Notes: generated by a model not told the origin, from the sequence alone. A stretch of 7,181 nt of DNA from Nitrospira sp. UBA6909 (GCA_002451055.1 DKBD01000158.1:1-7181); one strand, 5' to 3'; shown: positions 1 to 6,956, counted from the first letter of the stretch. Numbers and translations: made by a program.

Positions 1-921
1 CAACACTTTGTGCCGTTGCGTGGTTCCAAACCCGATCGTTGCGAGTTGATGTACGCGCCGATGTTGCTCGGTGTGTCTCAGGTTCGTTTTTTCGATACGA
101 AGAGCGGCCTGGATACGACACGGAACGTGACCATCCTTGCCTCGATCACCGGCGGAGCGGTGGCAGTCGATTGGGATCACTCGACGACGGTTCAATTAGC
201 GGTCAATGATTTGGAGCAAGAGCCTGAACCAGGAGCACAGTTTCTTGAGCTCCCGGCCAGCGCCGGTCAGGCGAAAAGTTATGCGGAGTGGACGAAGGAG
301 TTTGGCGGCTGGCTGTTCCGTGTTCAAAAACTGGAGGTATTGAAGAGTCTCAGGACGAAAGAGGTGTCGATGCCTGGTGAGTCTGAGCGCGACTTCCGTG
401 TGCGTCTGCAACTGTCAGGCCGCGAGCAGCGGGACAAGGCAGTGGAAGCGCTTCGCCAGAAATACGCTCCGAAGATCGCCGCACTGCAAGAGAAGGTCCG
501 CCGCGCAGAGCAACAGAGAGAAAAGCAGGAGGCTGAATCGAAAGCGAGCCAGGTGCAGGCAGCCATTTCGGTTGGGGCCTCCATCCTTGGTGCGTTTTTG
601 GGACGGAAAGCGATCAGCGCAGCCAATATCGGCCGGGCGACGACGGCCATCCGTGGAGCGGGGCGTGTCCTGAAAGAATCCCAAGATGTGGGACGGGCGG
701 AAGACAATGTCGCAGTGGTGGAGAGCCAGCTTGCCGAGCTCGAAGCGCGATTTCAGACTGAAAGCGAGGCGTTGGCGGCTGCGATTGATCCCTTGAGTGA
801 AAGACTCGAAACCATGACCGTTAGACCTACCAAAACAAACATCGCGGTCAAGTTGATCGCGCTCGCCTGGACTCCGCATTGGCGGGATAGGGACGGTAGA
901 TTGACGGCGGCTTGGGAATAG
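1..921 (+). CDS. C-terminal part of a HerA/DUF87-like ATP-binding protein (5' end outside window)
   Basis: The reading frame is open from the first base of the window (reads QHFVPLRG...) and stops at TAG 919-921, so this is the last ~306 residues of a longer protein; the GTG at position 10 is only the first in-window start-type codon and is unlikely to be the real start. Seen: a mixed alpha/beta part with APMLLGVSQVRFFDTK near the beginning; a long charged coiled coil (about residues 140-185); a Gly/Ala-rich hydrophobic patch (SVGASILGAFLGRKA, about 190-205); a second helix ending LAELEARFQTESEALA; and a C-terminal strand motif VRPTKTNIAVKLIALAWTPHW. From memory, this order (coiled coil, GAxLGAFLGRKA, ATTAxRGxGR, DVGRAE, RPxKTxIxVxLIALAW) resembles the tail of bacterial ATP-binding proteins with a HerA/DUF87 P-loop domain. 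The Walker motifs would lie upstream of the window, so ATPase activity cannot be checked here. The gene converges on the UPF0114 gene, with 71 bp between stops. Confidence 0.62.
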   Translation, partial: QHFVPLRGSKPDRCELMYAPMLLGVSQVRFFDTKSGLDTTRNVTILASITGGAVAVDWDHSTTVQLAVNDLEQEPEPGAQFLELPASAGQAKSYAEWTKEFGGWLFRVQKLEVLKSLRTKEVSMPGESERDFRVRLQLSGREQRDKAVEALRQKYAPKIAALQEKVRRAEQQREKQEAESKASQVQAAISVGASILGAFLGRKAISAANIGRATTAIRGAGRVLKESQDVGRAEDNVAVVESQLAELEARFQTESEALAAAIDPLSERLETMTVRPTKTNIAVKLIALAWTPHWRDRDGRLTAAWE

Positions 922-992
922 GGATCGAGAGCCGTCATCGGTCAATCGTCGCCCGCGAGATGCGAGCCACGCTTCACGAGATACGCCGCACG

Positions 993-1553
993 TCAGTGCT
1001 TCTTGTCTTTCTGCATGATCTTATCGGTCCAGGCCAGCAGTATGGCGGATCCGAGGAATGTCAGGTGGATGAAGATCTTCCACTTGATGTGTTCGGGGTT
1101 TTCGTTGGCCACATCAACGAAGGCCTTCAGCAGATGGATACTGGAGATGCCGATTAACGAAGCCGCGAGTTTGATCTTGATCGTGCCGGGATCCACATGG
1201 GTCAGCCAATCCGGCCGATCCGGGTGCTCTTCAAGGTCAAGCTTGCTGACAAAGGTCGCATAGCCGCCGATAACGACCATGGTCAGCAGATTTGCCACCA
1301 TCGTGACGTCGATTAACCCCAAGACTCCCAGCATGAAGACGGTCTCGTTCATCTTGTGAATGTGGACGACCATTTCCCAGAGCTCGACCAAGAATTTGTA
1401 CGCGTAGAGCAGCTCCGCCACAATGAGCCCGGCATACAGCGGGGCTTGAATCCATCGGCTGGCGAATACGGCCGTCTCGAATGCGCGCTCGATCGCGTTG
1501 CTGGGCTGATGCGAGGCCTTGGAGAGCGGTGCGGGAGACGAATGTTCGGCCAT
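993..1553 (-). CDS. UPF0114 family (YqhA-like) integral membrane protein
   Basis: A complete 186-residue protein. ATG at 1553 is preceded by AGGAGG (1558-1563) four bases away, which fixes the start. Four hydrophobic helices are visible: about residues 36-58 (APLYAGLIVAELLYAYKFLV), 71-101 (TVFMLGVLGLIDVTMVANLL...IGGYATFV), 127-148 (IKLAASLIGISSIHLLKAFVDV) and 158-177 (WKIFIHLTFLGSAILLAW), ending in a Lys/His-rich tail. The stretch DPGTIKIKLAASLIGISSIHLLKAF is the most family-typical part of UPF0114/YqhA proteins, and RWIQAPLYAGL and LIDVTMVANLLTMVVIGGY also fit. E. coli YqhA is slightly shorter (about 164 residues); the extra length here is a Ser/Pro/Ala-rich N-terminus of about 20 residues. 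The protein is predicted to sit in the inner membrane. The family's biochemical role is not firmly established and I do not assign one. It lies downstream of the response regulator on the same strand but has its own promoter. Confidence 0.9.
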   Translation of the reverse strand: MAEHSSPAPLSKASHQPSNAIERAFETAVFASRWIQAPLYAGLIVAELLYAYKFLVELWEMVVHIHKMNETVFMLGVLGLIDVTMVANLLTMVVIGGYATFVSKLDLEEHPDRPDWLTHVDPGTIKIKLAASLIGISSIHLLKAFVDVANENPEHIKWKIFIHLTFLGSAILLAWTDKIMQKDKKH

Positions 1554-1571
1554 GCTTCCTCCTGATCAACC

Positions 1572-1593
1572 GAAACGGACGAAACGGAAACGG
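1572..1593. repeat. Three short GAAACGG repeats in the UPF0114 leader
   Basis: GAAACGG occurs at 1572-1578, 1581-1587 and 1587-1593 (the last two share one base). In the mRNA sense these read CCGTTTC. They lie between the predicted transcription start and the Shine-Dalgarno. The function is unknown; they could be a protein-binding site or simple slippage-derived sequence. Confidence 0.5.
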
Positions 1594-1643
1594 ATCAATG
1601 CGGCATCTGACGTGACGAAATGGTGTGGTGCCGCCCGGCACGT

Positions 1644-1672
1644 ATCCTAGAGATTGACCGTGCAACTGTCAA
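1644..1672 (-). promoter_or_regulatory. Sigma-70-type promoter of the UPF0114 gene
   Basis: On the minus strand a perfect -35 box TTGACA (1667-1672) is followed by a 17-bp spacer and a -10 box TAGGAT (1644-1649, 4 of 6 consensus bases). Predicted transcription start is near 1637, giving a leader of about 84 nt before the ATG at 1553. An inverted repeat (1653-1673) overlaps the -35 box and spacer. The promoter lies after the response-regulator stop, so UPF0114 can be expressed independently of the kinase unit. Confidence 0.72.
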
Positions 1673-1673
1673 T
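1653..1673. repeat. Dyad ATTGAC-N9-GTCAAT over the UPF0114 -35 region
   Basis: Perfect 6-bp arms (1653-1658 and 1668-1673) separated by 9 bp. The right arm covers most of the -35 hexamer and the left arm lies in the spacer, so a dimeric protein bound here would block RNA polymerase. The -35 consensus itself supplies one arm, which makes chance a real possibility. Confidence 0.45.
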
Positions 1674-1724
1674 TTCAGGTCGGGATCGCCACGGGCGAGG
1701 CGGCGCGAGTTGTGCCGAGGCGGA

Positions 1725-2408
1725 TCAGTGGATGGCCGAAATAGGAGGCGCTCCTGCGCCCCTGAAACTTCCCGCGTAAAAGGCGGCGATCTGCGAACGT
1801 CGTCCAATGTTGAGCTTCGCGCAGACCTTGGAGAGATAGTTTTTGACCGTTTTTTCACTCAGGTTGAGATTCTTGGCGATCTCCCTGTTCGTCAAGCCTT
1901 CCGCCACTAACGGCAGCAGGCGTTGTTCCTGCGGCGACAACAGCGGGCGTTTGCCCTGTCTCGGTGCGGGGGTGCCGTCCTTCGTCCATGGCAGGGTCTG
2001 TTTGGTCAAGCGAGGATCGATGAGGGCTTGGCCCGAGGCGACGGTCTTGATGGCGCGAACGAGCGCAACTGACGAGATGTCTTTCAGAACGTAACCTTGG
2101 GCGCCGGAGAGAATCGCTTCGGTGACCGTGTGGTCGTCCGCAAAGCTGGACAAGAACAGCACGCGGGTGCGGGGGGAACAGGCAAGGATGTCCCGCGCAG
2201 CGTCTATCCCGCTGCCATCAGGGAGGTGGATGTCGAGCAGCACAAGATCCGGTTCAAGTTGGAGGCAGAGCCTTCTCGCCTCCTCCTTTCCATCCGCATA
2301 ACCTACGACCTTTATGCCCGTCGTCAGATTGAGCACCGCGCCGAGTCCAATACGCACGACTTCATGGTCGTCTACGATTACCAATCGAATCAGCTTGGAT
2401 TTCCTCAT
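1725..2408 (-). CDS. NarL/LuxR-family response regulator
   Basis: A 227-residue two-domain DNA-binding response regulator. Receiver domain, about 7-125: acidic pair D13/D14 (VIVDDHEVVR), phospho-acceptor D59 (DLVLLDIHLPDGSG), Ser87 at the Thr/Ser switch position (LFLSSFADD) and conserved K109 (GYVLKD). All expected catalytic residues are present. After a Pro/Lys-rich linker (about 138-156) comes a LuxR-type helix-turn-helix, about 157-215: LSPQEQRLLPLVAEGLTNREIAKNLNLSEKTVKNYLSKVCAKLNI, with the family hallmarks EGLTNREIA and SEKTVKNYLSKV. Its ATG (2406-2408) overlaps the stop of the large kinase as ATGA, with AAAGGA about 8 bases upstream inside the kinase gene, so the two are probably translationally coupled. 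It is the expected phosphotransfer partner of that HisKA_3 kinase. Its target genes cannot be read from the window. Confidence 0.95.
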   Translation of the reverse strand: MRKSKLIRLVIVDDHEVVRIGLGAVLNLTTGIKVVGYADGKEEARRLCLQLEPDLVLLDIHLPDGSGIDAARDILACSPRTRVLFLSSFADDHTVTEAILSGAQGYVLKDISSVALVRAIKTVASGQALIDPRLTKQTLPWTKDGTPAPRQGKRPLLSPQEQRLLPLVAEGLTNREIAKNLNLSEKTVKNYLSKVCAKLNIGRRSQIAAFYAGSFRGAGAPPISAIH

Positions 2409-5400
2409 TGGATTGATCCTTTCTCTATCGGTGCCTCGATCGTCACGCAGGTTCCTTTGCCTGGCGCGCTGTCAAGCGAGAACTGCGCACGAAGCGTCTT
2501 TGCTCTGGCTGCCATATTGGCCAGTCCATGGCCCCGGCGAGGTCGGGGATTTGCGGTGAAACCGATACCGTCGTCTCCGACCTCCAGACGAATGGCGTCC
2601 GTTATATGGCTGAGTCTTATCCATCGGCGAGTGGCTTGGGAATGGCGCATACTGTTGCTGAGGGCCTCGCGCGCAATGCTCAGCAATTGTTGTCCCAGAA
2701 ACGGGGTAATCTTCGAGAGGACGGTATCTTCGACCTGGAGTTCGGGAGCTGCCTGCTTGGCCGATGACATCGACGCGGCGAGTTGCCGAAGCGCGAGACC
2801 AAAATCGAACGTGACTGTGCTTTGTTGGGTCAAGGCCGTAATGTATCGTCGTATATCGAGTACAAGATGATTGAGTTGGTTAACCGCCTGAGTGAGATAG
2901 GTTTTAGATTTGCGAGGAAACTTTTCTCCCGCCAATTTGGCGGCCTCCAGTTGCATGCCGACTGCGTAGAGTGATTGCAGAATATTGTCGTGCAGGTCTC
3001 TGCTCCACTGCTCGCGTTCACCCGCCACCTGGGCCTTCACAATAGCGATGCCGGCCAAGTGCGTGGCCCGTTCCATCAGAGAAAGATCGCTGGATGACGG
3101 CAGAAGGACTTGTCGGCAGTAAATCGCAAACGTACCAAGAACCTCCTTTGAGGATGATAGGATCGGCATCGACCAACAGGCCCTGAAGCCGTGGTCGAGT
3201 GCAAGAGATCGGCAGTCGGTCCAGAGTGGGTCCTGTGCAATGTCCGAGACGATGACCGGTTTGGCATGGAAGGCGGCGGTTCCGCACGAGCCGACTGCCG
3301 GACCGATGGCCACTCCGTTGATCGATCGAAGATAGGCCGGAGGTAAGCTGGGCGCCGCACACGGGTGTAGGCGGCGGCTATGGGGGTCGAGGAGCAGGAT
3401 CGAACACAATAGTTCAGGGTTTTGTTGCTCGATCATGGTGCAGAGCGCCTCAAGCGCGGCGGGGAGCGGCGTTTCCTTCGCGATCAATTCAAGATAGCGC
3501 ATTTCGCCAGCTAGCAGCGTTTCAGATCGCTTGCGTGCCGTGATGTCTTGAACAGCGGCAAGGATCAGCGGGTCGGAATGGCTGGGGAGTTCGATCTGAG
3601 TGACTGTGACCGATACCCAGATTACTTCGCCTGACTTTCGAATGTACCGTTTCTCCAGGCTGTAATCGGTACAGCCACTTTGCAAGAGACTGTCCGTGAG
3701 TGTGAGATTTGCTTGGAGGTCATCAGGGTGCGTGTAGAGGGCGTAGGTGTGCCCAAGAAGTTCGGACTCGAGATAGCCCGTCATTTTGCAAAAGGTGCCG
3801 TTGGCGCTGATGATACGTTTCTGTTGATCCAGGATCATCAAGCCAACCGGCGCATCGGCGACGAATCGATGAAGGCGGCGTTCGCTGGCCCGCAACGCCT
3901 CTTCGGAGCGTTTGCGGTCAGTGATGTCCAAGGCTACGCCGACATAGTGGGTGAGGGATCCGGTTTTGGGATCTCTCACAGGGAACCCTCGGTCCCAGAC
4001 CCAGCGAATCTCGCCGTCAGGCCGCACCACTCGGTACTCGTGTCCAAAGGGCAGCCCATCTTGCAGGGTGGCGAGACCGGCTGATACAGCGGCACGATCG
4101 TCAGGATGGATAGCGTCGAGAAAGGATTTGGGCTCTGCATACAGACTGTCGGGGGGCCGCCCCCAGATACGTTCATAGCCCGGACTGACGTATAAAATCT
4201 TTCCGACAGTGGGATCGCAGGACCAGAAGACTTCCTCGACGGTCTCCGCAATTTGCCGGAACCGCTCTTCGCTCGCTCGCAGCGCCTTCTCGGTCTGAAT
4301 TAAGCTCGATTGGTCTACATAAATGGCGATACCTGTGCCAACGCTCCCCGGTTCTTCCTGCAGGTATACCGGCCAGAGCAAGAGGTCCAGCATGGTGCCG
4401 TCTTTTCGTTGGCGGCGAACTTCAATAGGTCCGGCGACTTCTCCGCGAAGGCCTGCGGCCCACAGCTCATCGGAGGCTGCCTCATCGCCGGGCCGCACAT
4501 AGGGCAGCTCCCGTCCGAGCACTTCCTCTTCGGACCAGCCAAAGAGTCTTGTGGCGGCCGGGTTCCAGCTGGTTAATCGTGCTTTGTTATCGAGGCTGAT
4601 GATCGGAAGGGGGGATTCGCGAATCAGGGTTGAGAGTAGTTGCCTCGTTCTGCGTCGCTCACTCACATCTTCGCAGACGATCAGGATCCTAGGCGTCCCA
4701 TCCGAATCGATGATGGCGCGGGCTCGCTCGTGAACCCAAAGCCGGGTCCCGTCCTTACGGATCTTCTGGATGTCCCATTCGAACGTCCGAAAGGGACTAC
4801 CCGTGCATTGTTCGAGCTGGGCGAGGACGGTCTGCCGATCGACGGCATCGAACACCATGAGCACCGATTGGCCGATCAGTTCGTCAGATCTGTAGCCAAG
4901 TTGGGTGGCGCCGTAACGGTTCACGGAAATGATGGTGCCGTCCGGTGAAAGCGTGAAATACATGGAGGGGTTGTCGTCATAGAGGGCTCGAAACCATTCT
5001 TCCCGCGTTCGCAGGACCTCCTCAGATCGAAGCCGTTCCAATTCGGCGCCGGCGCGTGACCCAAAGACCTTCACAATTGCGCTGCCTTGGGGGCGATCGA
5101 ACAGGAATGGGAGCTCATCCATGATACAGAGGTGACCGGTCGGTCTGCCTGCTCCATCCAGCAAACAGACGCCCATATAACTCTCAATGTTGTGCGTGGC
5201 CAAATACTCGTCTCGTGGAAACAGTTGCCGGATGTTGTGCGGGAAGAACGCCTCGCCGTCTTCCAGCACTTTTTGGCAAGGAGTATCGGGCAGGTCATAC
5301 TCAAGTGCATCGGAGGCGCGGCCGCAGCACCATCCGGCCACGGTCCTCAACCGACCCGCCCGGCCAGGGGCCCATCGCGTTATGAAGACGTACCGTACAT

Positions 5401-5734
5401 TTAAGATGGCGGACAGTTGTTGGACGAGTGTCTGGAGAAATTCCTGTCCCGTGATGCTTCCAGTGACGGACGCAAGGACATTGATCGCCTCGTTTGTCCA
5501 TTTTAGGGAGGCGGATTCCCGTTCTAGTTCAGCCACACGAACGCGCAGCGCTTCCAACTCGTCGTTAGGGGAGGGGGCCATCTGCCTATTCGCATGCGCC
5601 GGAACGATATCGGACGGTGCAGTCATACGAGTGTTGTCAGTGTCAGGACAGTTCGTTGATGCTAATGATGAAGGAAGCATAGGTCGAATGGGTCTAAAAA
5701 ATCTAGTGGAAATATACCTAAGCGGTAGGGCCAC
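2405..5734 (-). CDS. Multi-sensor GAF/PAS histidine kinase (HisKA_3 type)
   Basis: A 1109-residue soluble sensor kinase with no transmembrane segment, so it should sense cytoplasmic signals. Approximate domain order: GAF 85-235; PAS 245-360; PAS 362-475; PAS 490-608 (PAS_3-like, HPDD and WVWDRG motifs); PAS 617-735; GAF 745-900 (AVGSCGTAAF...PIL..KEVLGTFAIY); HisKA_3 905-970 with phospho-acceptor H915 in SRDLHDNILQSL, and D916/Q920 forming the DxxxQ phosphatase motif; HATPase 1010-1103 with N-box N1027 (REALSNSMRHS), G1 box DDGIGF (1054-1059) and G2 box GHGLANM (1068-1074). The transmitter looks fully active. GTG 5734 is taken as the start because GGTGAGG lies just upstream and an in-frame stop lies three codons before it; ATG 5626 and ATG 5581 are later alternatives with weaker ribosome sites. 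The first ~57 residues look disordered. Input ligands are unknown: I see no recognisable haem, flavin or Fe-S signature, though the first GAF has several Cys (136, 137, 153, 190, 203). It is coupled to the downstream regulator. Confidence 0.93.
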   Translation of the reverse strand: MALPLRYISTRFFRPIRPMLPSSLASTNCPDTDNTRMTAPSDIVPAHANRQMAPSPNDELEALRVRVAELERESASLKWTNEAINVLASVTGSITGQEFLQTLVQQLSAILNVRYVFITRWAPGRAGRLRTVAGWCCGRASDALEYDLPDTPCQKVLEDGEAFFPHNIRQLFPRDEYLATHNIESYMGVCLLDGAGRPTGHLCIMDELPFLFDRPQGSAIVKVFGSRAGAELERLRSEEVLRTREEWFRALYDDNPSMYFTLSPDGTIISVNRYGATQLGYRSDELIGQSVLMVFDAVDRQTVLAQLEQCTGSPFRTFEWDIQKIRKDGTRLWVHERARAIIDSDGTPRILIVCEDVSERRRTRQLLSTLIRESPLPIISLDNKARLTSWNPAATRLFGWSEEEVLGRELPYVRPGDEAASDELWAAGLRGEVAGPIEVRRQRKDGTMLDLLLWPVYLQEEPGSVGTGIAIYVDQSSLIQTEKALRASEERFRQIAETVEEVFWSCDPTVGKILYVSPGYERIWGRPPDSLYAEPKSFLDAIHPDDRAAVSAGLATLQDGLPFGHEYRVVRPDGEIRWVWDRGFPVRDPKTGSLTHYVGVALDITDRKRSEEALRASERRLHRFVADAPVGLMILDQQKRIISANGTFCKMTGYLESELLGHTYALYTHPDDLQANLTLTDSLLQSGCTDYSLEKRYIRKSGEVIWVSVTVTQIELPSHSDPLILAAVQDITARKRSETLLAGEMRYLELIAKETPLPAALEALCTMIEQQNPELLCSILLLDPHSRRLHPCAAPSLPPAYLRSINGVAIGPAVGSCGTAAFHAKPVIVSDIAQDPLWTDCRSLALDHGFRACWSMPILSSSKEVLGTFAIYCRQVLLPSSSDLSLMERATHLAGIAIVKAQVAGEREQWSRDLHDNILQSLYAVGMQLEAAKLAGEKFPRKSKTYLTQAVNQLNHLVLDIRRYITALTQQSTVTFDFGLALRQLAASMSSAKQAAPELQVEDTVLSKITPFLGQQLLSIAREALSNSMRHSQATRRWIRLSHITDAIRLEVGDDGIGFTANPRPRRGHGLANMAARAKTLRAQFSLDSAPGKGTCVTIEAPIEKGSIQ

Positions 5735-5899
5735 ATATCCTCACCGTTTTCGATGGTATGGCTTGTGAGGGCCAGAATTCGCAGCTGTGACGCAGTCGTG
5801 AGAACCTGCTGACAGGTTTTCATGTCTGAGGCGTCGGCAGGTCTGTTCAGCGGTAGGCAGGGTTCAGTCAGAGCAAGGAAAGAGGTTCCTTTGGGTTGT
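5735..5899. other. Intergenic gap between the two kinase genes
   Basis: There are 165 bp between the small-kinase stop (5900-5902) and the large-kinase GTG. I find no convincing sigma-70 or sigma-54 promoter on the minus strand here. Two small dyads are visible: AACCTG-CTGA-CAGGTT (5803-5818) and AAGGAA-N5-TTCCTT just after the small-kinase stop. Neither is followed by a T-tract in the minus-strand direction, so neither is a convincing terminator. Read-through from the small kinase into the large kinase is therefore plausible, though an unrecognised promoter cannot be excluded. Confidence 0.5.
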
Positions 5900-6718
5900 T
5901 CATACAGAGACTAGTATGGGATCCAGTGAGAATTCAACGGTGATTTGAGTGCCTCGGTCTTCCTCGGACTGGACATGTAAAATGCCCCCGATCTTTTTCG
6001 CACGGGTCTCCATCGTGATGAGGTTATAACCCCGACTCAGGCCGTCTCCGACAGGGAATCGCTTCCCGTCATCGCTGATGAGGACGCGGATCCTCGCGTT
6101 GCGCCGCCGGATTGAAATAGCCGCATGGGCGGCATGGGCATGGCGGACGCAGTTGCTAAGAGCCTGGCGGACGATGTGCAAGATTTCTCGCTCTTCTTCT
6201 TGGGTCAGCATCTCCATAGCGGAAGGTTGAAGATCCAATGCGATATGCACATGACCGATCTCATTGTAGATCGATTTCAGCGCACGGAGTTCAGTCGACA
6301 AGTCGAATTCCCTTACGGCCCCGTCATTCAGTCCATGAATCATCTGCCGAATCTCACAGATGAGCCGATTGATCTGGCCGGCAATGCCTCCGCGGGACCG
6401 ATTGGTTGCTGCGGTGTGTTCTGAGCCTGCCAGCCGCTCGATCTGTATATTGGCCCCGATCGCATCGAGCGATTGGTGAACGTAATCGTGAAGACTTTGG
6501 CTGCTGTGGGAGTGGTCTTTCAGGAGAGAACCCAGCCGCTGTTCCATCACTTTGAGCGTGCTGACAACGTCTTGTATGCTCGGCTCTAAACGGTGTGCTT
6601 GTGAGAAGTCCTGTTTCTGGGGCGATCGCGGGTGGTGCCCCGCGTGGGTGTGTGGTGAATCAGGGGAGGACTGTCGAAACCCGTCGAGAAGCCGGAGGCC
6701 CTTTCTAGCTTTTGCCAC
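5900..6718 (-). CDS. Small sensor-less HisKA_3 histidine kinase
   Basis: A 272-residue protein from GTG 6718, chosen because GGAGG (6728-6732) sits 9 bases upstream; the in-frame GTG at 6727 directly abuts that GGAGG and is less likely (275 residues). The N-terminal ~50 residues are Ser/Pro/His-rich and probably disordered; no PAS, GAF or membrane segment is visible. Residues about 50-130 form the dimerisation/phosphotransfer helices, with H77 in SLHDYVHQSLDAIGANIQ and D78/Q82 giving DxxxQ. Residues about 170-268 are an HATPase domain: N-box VRQALSNCVRHA (N189, Gln at the usual Glu), G1 box DDGKRF (R220 where HK proteins normally have the second Gly), and G2 box GYNLITMETRAKKIGG (Asn at the second Gly). 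The fold and histidine are intact but nucleotide binding may be altered. It lies 165 bp upstream of the large kinase on the same strand. It could be an active kinase of a variant clade, or a phosphatase or heterodimer partner of the large kinase. Confidence 0.88.
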   Translation of the reverse strand: MAKARKGLRLLDGFRQSSPDSPHTHAGHHPRSPQKQDFSQAHRLEPSIQDVVSTLKVMEQRLGSLLKDHSHSSQSLHDYVHQSLDAIGANIQIERLAGSEHTAATNRSRGGIAGQINRLICEIRQMIHGLNDGAVREFDLSTELRALKSIYNEIGHVHIALDLQPSAMEMLTQEEEREILHIVRQALSNCVRHAHAAHAAISIRRRNARIRVLISDDGKRFPVGDGLSRGYNLITMETRAKKIGGILHVQSEEDRGTQITVEFSLDPILVSV

Positions 6719-6857
6719 GCGTGCCACCCTCCAATCTTGATCGGGAAAGACCTTCGTCAGACGTCAGAATTCAGCGCCAGATTGAGGCTATGTGCTCGAA
6801 CGCGACCTTTTCTTCTGCAATTCATGTGAATAGCCTTCGCTTCAGGCCCACTCTTGT

Positions 6858-6890
6858 CATACGGGCTGATAAAGGAAACTGGCCCGTATG
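6858..6890. repeat. Perfect 9-bp inverted repeat at the predicted 5' end of the small-kinase mRNA
   Basis: Arms CATACGGGC (6858-6866) and GCCCGTATG (6882-6890) are separated by 15 bases, with G-T pairs possible at both ends. If transcription starts near 6892, the stem begins about 3 nt into the transcript. No T-tract follows on either strand, so it is not a typical terminator. It may stabilise the mRNA, be a leader control element, or be an operator just downstream of the promoter. Confidence 0.6.
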
Positions 6891-6902
6891 GCAGTATCAT
6901 TA

Positions 6903-6918
6903 AGCAATTGCCATGCCT
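6903..6918 (-). promoter_or_regulatory. Sigma-54 (RpoN) promoter for the small kinase
   Basis: The minus strand reads AGGCATGGCAATTGCT. Against the sigma-54 consensus TGGCAyr-N4-TTGCw this matches GGCA, y, r, TTGC and w, with exact GG-N10-GC spacing; only the first base differs. The predicted start is near 6892, giving a leader of about 173 nt before GTG 6718. Palindromes lie 75-180 bp upstream, where activator (bEBP) sites are normally found. No activator gene lies in the window. Confidence 0.65.
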
Positions 6919-6939
6919 TGCATGACAGTCATGCGGCAT
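6913..6939. repeat. Nested palindrome overlapping the sigma-54 -24 element
   Basis: The core GCATGAC-A-GTCATGC (6920-6934) is a perfect 7-bp dyad around a single base. It is flanked by ATGCC (6913-6917) and GGCAT (6935-6939), which are also complementary, with a 2-nt bulge on the left. The left outer arm lies inside the -24 region of the sigma-54 promoter, so a protein bound here would compete with polymerase. Confidence 0.6.
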
Positions 6940-6956
6940 GAGCCCCATGCTAAAGC

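Noticed and set aside
415..945. Minus-strand open frame of 176 codons antisense to the HerA-like tail
   Set aside because: Its Arg/Ser/Cys-rich translation is typical of a shadow frame; the plus-strand frame has coherent coiled-coil and strand motifs.
1686..1698. TCGCC-ACG-GGCGA hairpin after the response-regulator stop
   Set aside because: It is a 5-bp stem with no T-tract on the minus strand, too weak to call a terminator.
2097..2870. Plus-strand open frame of 257 codons
   Set aside because: It lies wholly antisense to the response regulator and the large kinase C-terminus, whose receiver, helix-turn-helix and HATPase motifs are unambiguous; the translation shows no family features.
5187..5768. 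Plus-strand open frame of 193 codons over the kinase N-terminus
   Set aside because: It is antisense to the GAF domain of the large kinase and has no recognisable domain or credible ribosome site.
5803..5818. Hairpin AACCTG-CTGA-CAGGTT considered as a terminator between the kinases
   Set aside because: It has only a 6-bp stem, and its short T-run is on the plus strand, where no gene ends; the minus strand has no U-tract after it.
6757..6948. Minus-strand 63-codon frame upstream of the small kinase
   Set aside because: It has no Shine-Dalgarno before its ATG, its start falls within the CATG/palindrome cluster, it crosses the sigma-54 element, and its translation is featureless.
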